From assembly GCA_021159475.1 (NCBI GenBank), contig JAGGRS010000230.1:1-6467 (forward strand): 6,467 nucleotides of DNA, in the 5' to 3' direction. This DNA comes from Candidatus Methanophagales archaeon (GTDB lineage Archaea > Halobacteriota > Syntropharchaeia > Alkanophagales > Methanospirareceae). Below the pieces are notes generated by a model, which searched no databases, was not told the origin of the DNA, and was given only the letters and a program-made list of their open reading frames with translations. Below are positions 5,736 through 6,467 of this stretch, piece by piece. Within the stretch, counting starts at the first letter, position 1. Every line of letters starts with the position of its first letter. A program made the position numbers and the translations under genes.

Positions 5736-6467
5736 CTCTAAGTCCTCTTCTCAATGTTTCCAGTGGAATCACATCTTCTGGCTTTATATTGCCGAGGTTA
5801 ACTTCGTGACCGAGATTAAGTATAAAATAAACCTGCTGGCTCTTTTCCGGTGCTTCAAACATGATGTTTCTCAATCCCACACCCTCTACGAGCTTCTTTA
5901 CCATGTCCTCCTTTATCTTGCCTTCCTTATCATAGACACCTATACCTTTCCCCGATTCTCTTGCCTCCATTATCACTTTTCTTGCTCCTGCATCCAGATC
6001 ACTTTTTGCCTGCTTTATTCGGTAATCTATCGTGAGCTTTGCATCTTCAAGTGGGTCCTTCTTCCCTACCTCTGTAAATACTTCAAATCCCATATCTTTG
6101 CATCTTCTTATTATTTCGCTTCGCTCTTCCCTGCCAATCTGTATAGAACCATCGGATATTTCAATGGAGTTGAGACCTATCTGATGCGCATATTCAAAAA
6201 ATTCGTCCATTTTACGCTGCAGGTAGGCAATCTCAAACAGTGTCCCTCCATTGCTTACCAGGATGCTATTATCCGTATAGAGCTGTATCTTCCTCTTGAC
6301 CACTTCTTCCGAACAGAGCCTATGCGTGCCCCAACCCAGCTTAATCATATCTATATATTCGGATGCGTATTCCATCAAATCCTGCGCGGCACGATAACCC
6401 AAACCCTTATCCAGCACCATTGTGAGCCCTACCTCTCTCGGCTTTTCTGTTCTGTTTGTAATGTCTA
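5713..6467 (-). CDS. comA: Phosphosulfolactate synthase (ComA), 5' end beyond window
   Basis: ComA joins sulfite to phosphoenolpyruvate to give (R)-2-phospho-3-sulfolactate, the first committed step of coenzyme M synthesis, on a TIM-barrel scaffold in the cytoplasm. The frame has no stop up to the window edge. Before the ATG at 6420 it reads NRTEKPREVGLT and runs on into MVLDKGLG, the usual ComA N-terminal block, so that ATG is internal and the true start lies outside. Counting from Met 6420: DMIKLGWGTHRL (24-35), NGGTLFEIAY (57-66), IEISDGSIQI (86-95), VFTEVGKKDP (114-123), EARESGKGIGVYDKEGK (152-168), FEAPEKSQQVYFIL (188-201) and the signature end ETLRRGLRGDTLG (221-233). About 250 residues are visible, close to full length. 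The TAA at 5715-5713 overlaps the start of comB, which indicates translational coupling. Confidence 0.95.
   Translation of the reverse strand, partial: DITNRTEKPREVGLTMVLDKGLGYRAAQDLMEYASEYIDMIKLGWGTHRLCSEEVVKRKIQLYTDNSILVSNGGTLFEIAYLQRKMDEFFEYAHQIGLNSIEISDGSIQIGREERSEIIRRCKDMGFEVFTEVGKKDPLEDAKLTIDYRIKQAKSDLDAGARKVIMEARESGKGIGVYDKEGKIKEDMVKKLVEGVGLRNIMFEAPEKSQQVYFILNLGHEVNLGNIKPEDVIPLETLRRGLRGDTLGRL
5731..5739 (-). promoter_or_regulatory. Strong Shine-Dalgarno site that favours a TTG start for comB
   Basis: AGAGGTGAT on the minus strand matches eight consecutive bases of the archaeal consensus GGAGGTGAT. It ends 4 bases before TTG 5726-5724, an ideal spacing. It overlaps the upstream GTG candidate at 5735, which would have to rely on a GAGGA about 7 bases before it. 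The first three residues of the longer form would then not be translated. Confidence 0.55.

Noticed and set aside
5713..6420. ComA starting at the ATG at 6420
   Set aside because: The frame remains open upstream and encodes KPREVGLT just before MVLDKG, which fits the ComA N-terminus, so the gene continues past the window edge.

Overview
The window looks like archaeal DNA from a methanogen or a related methyl-coenzyme-M-reductase lineage such as an anaerobic methane or alkane oxidiser. It carries three coenzyme M (2-mercaptoethanesulfonate) biosynthesis genes, archaeal-style TATA boxes (TTTAAATA with an A-rich BRE-like flank) and strong Shine-Dalgarno sites of the GGAGGTGAT type. I cannot name the species from this sequence. 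Every gene I can support is on the minus strand, so the biological order runs from high to low coordinates.

Region 1 (6467 down to 3903) is a tight com cluster. It holds comA (phosphosulfolactate synthase, 5' end cut by the window edge), comB (phosphosulfolactate phosphatase, overlapping comA) and a fused comDE (sulfopyruvate decarboxylase). These cover PEP + sulfite to phosphosulfolactate, then sulfolactate, and sulfopyruvate to sulfoacetaldehyde. The dehydrogenase between them (ComC) and the final thiol-forming step are not in the window.

Region 2 (3902 to 3746) is a 157-base intergenic stretch with a good archaeal promoter and a GGAGGT ribosome binding site. It suggests that the downstream transporter has its own transcript.

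Region 3 (3745 to 216) is a four-gene ABC importer of the taurine/sulfonate/nitrate (TauABC/SsuABC/NrtABCD) class: substrate-binding protein, permease 1, permease 2, ATPase. Its position beside the com genes suggests a sulfonate cargo, possibly coenzyme M or a precursor, but this is inference. Two things are unusual. The substrate-binding protein appears circularly permuted: the segment that is normally C-terminal comes first, directly after the membrane anchor, and the normally N-terminal segment comes last. Permease 2 is split by a one-base frameshift at a T7-CCC run, although its whole coding content is present on both sides.

Region 4 (215 to 1) holds a 16-base perfect palindrome, a TATA-like element, and the first 33 codons of another minus-strand gene that runs off the left edge and appears to encode a small membrane-anchored protein.
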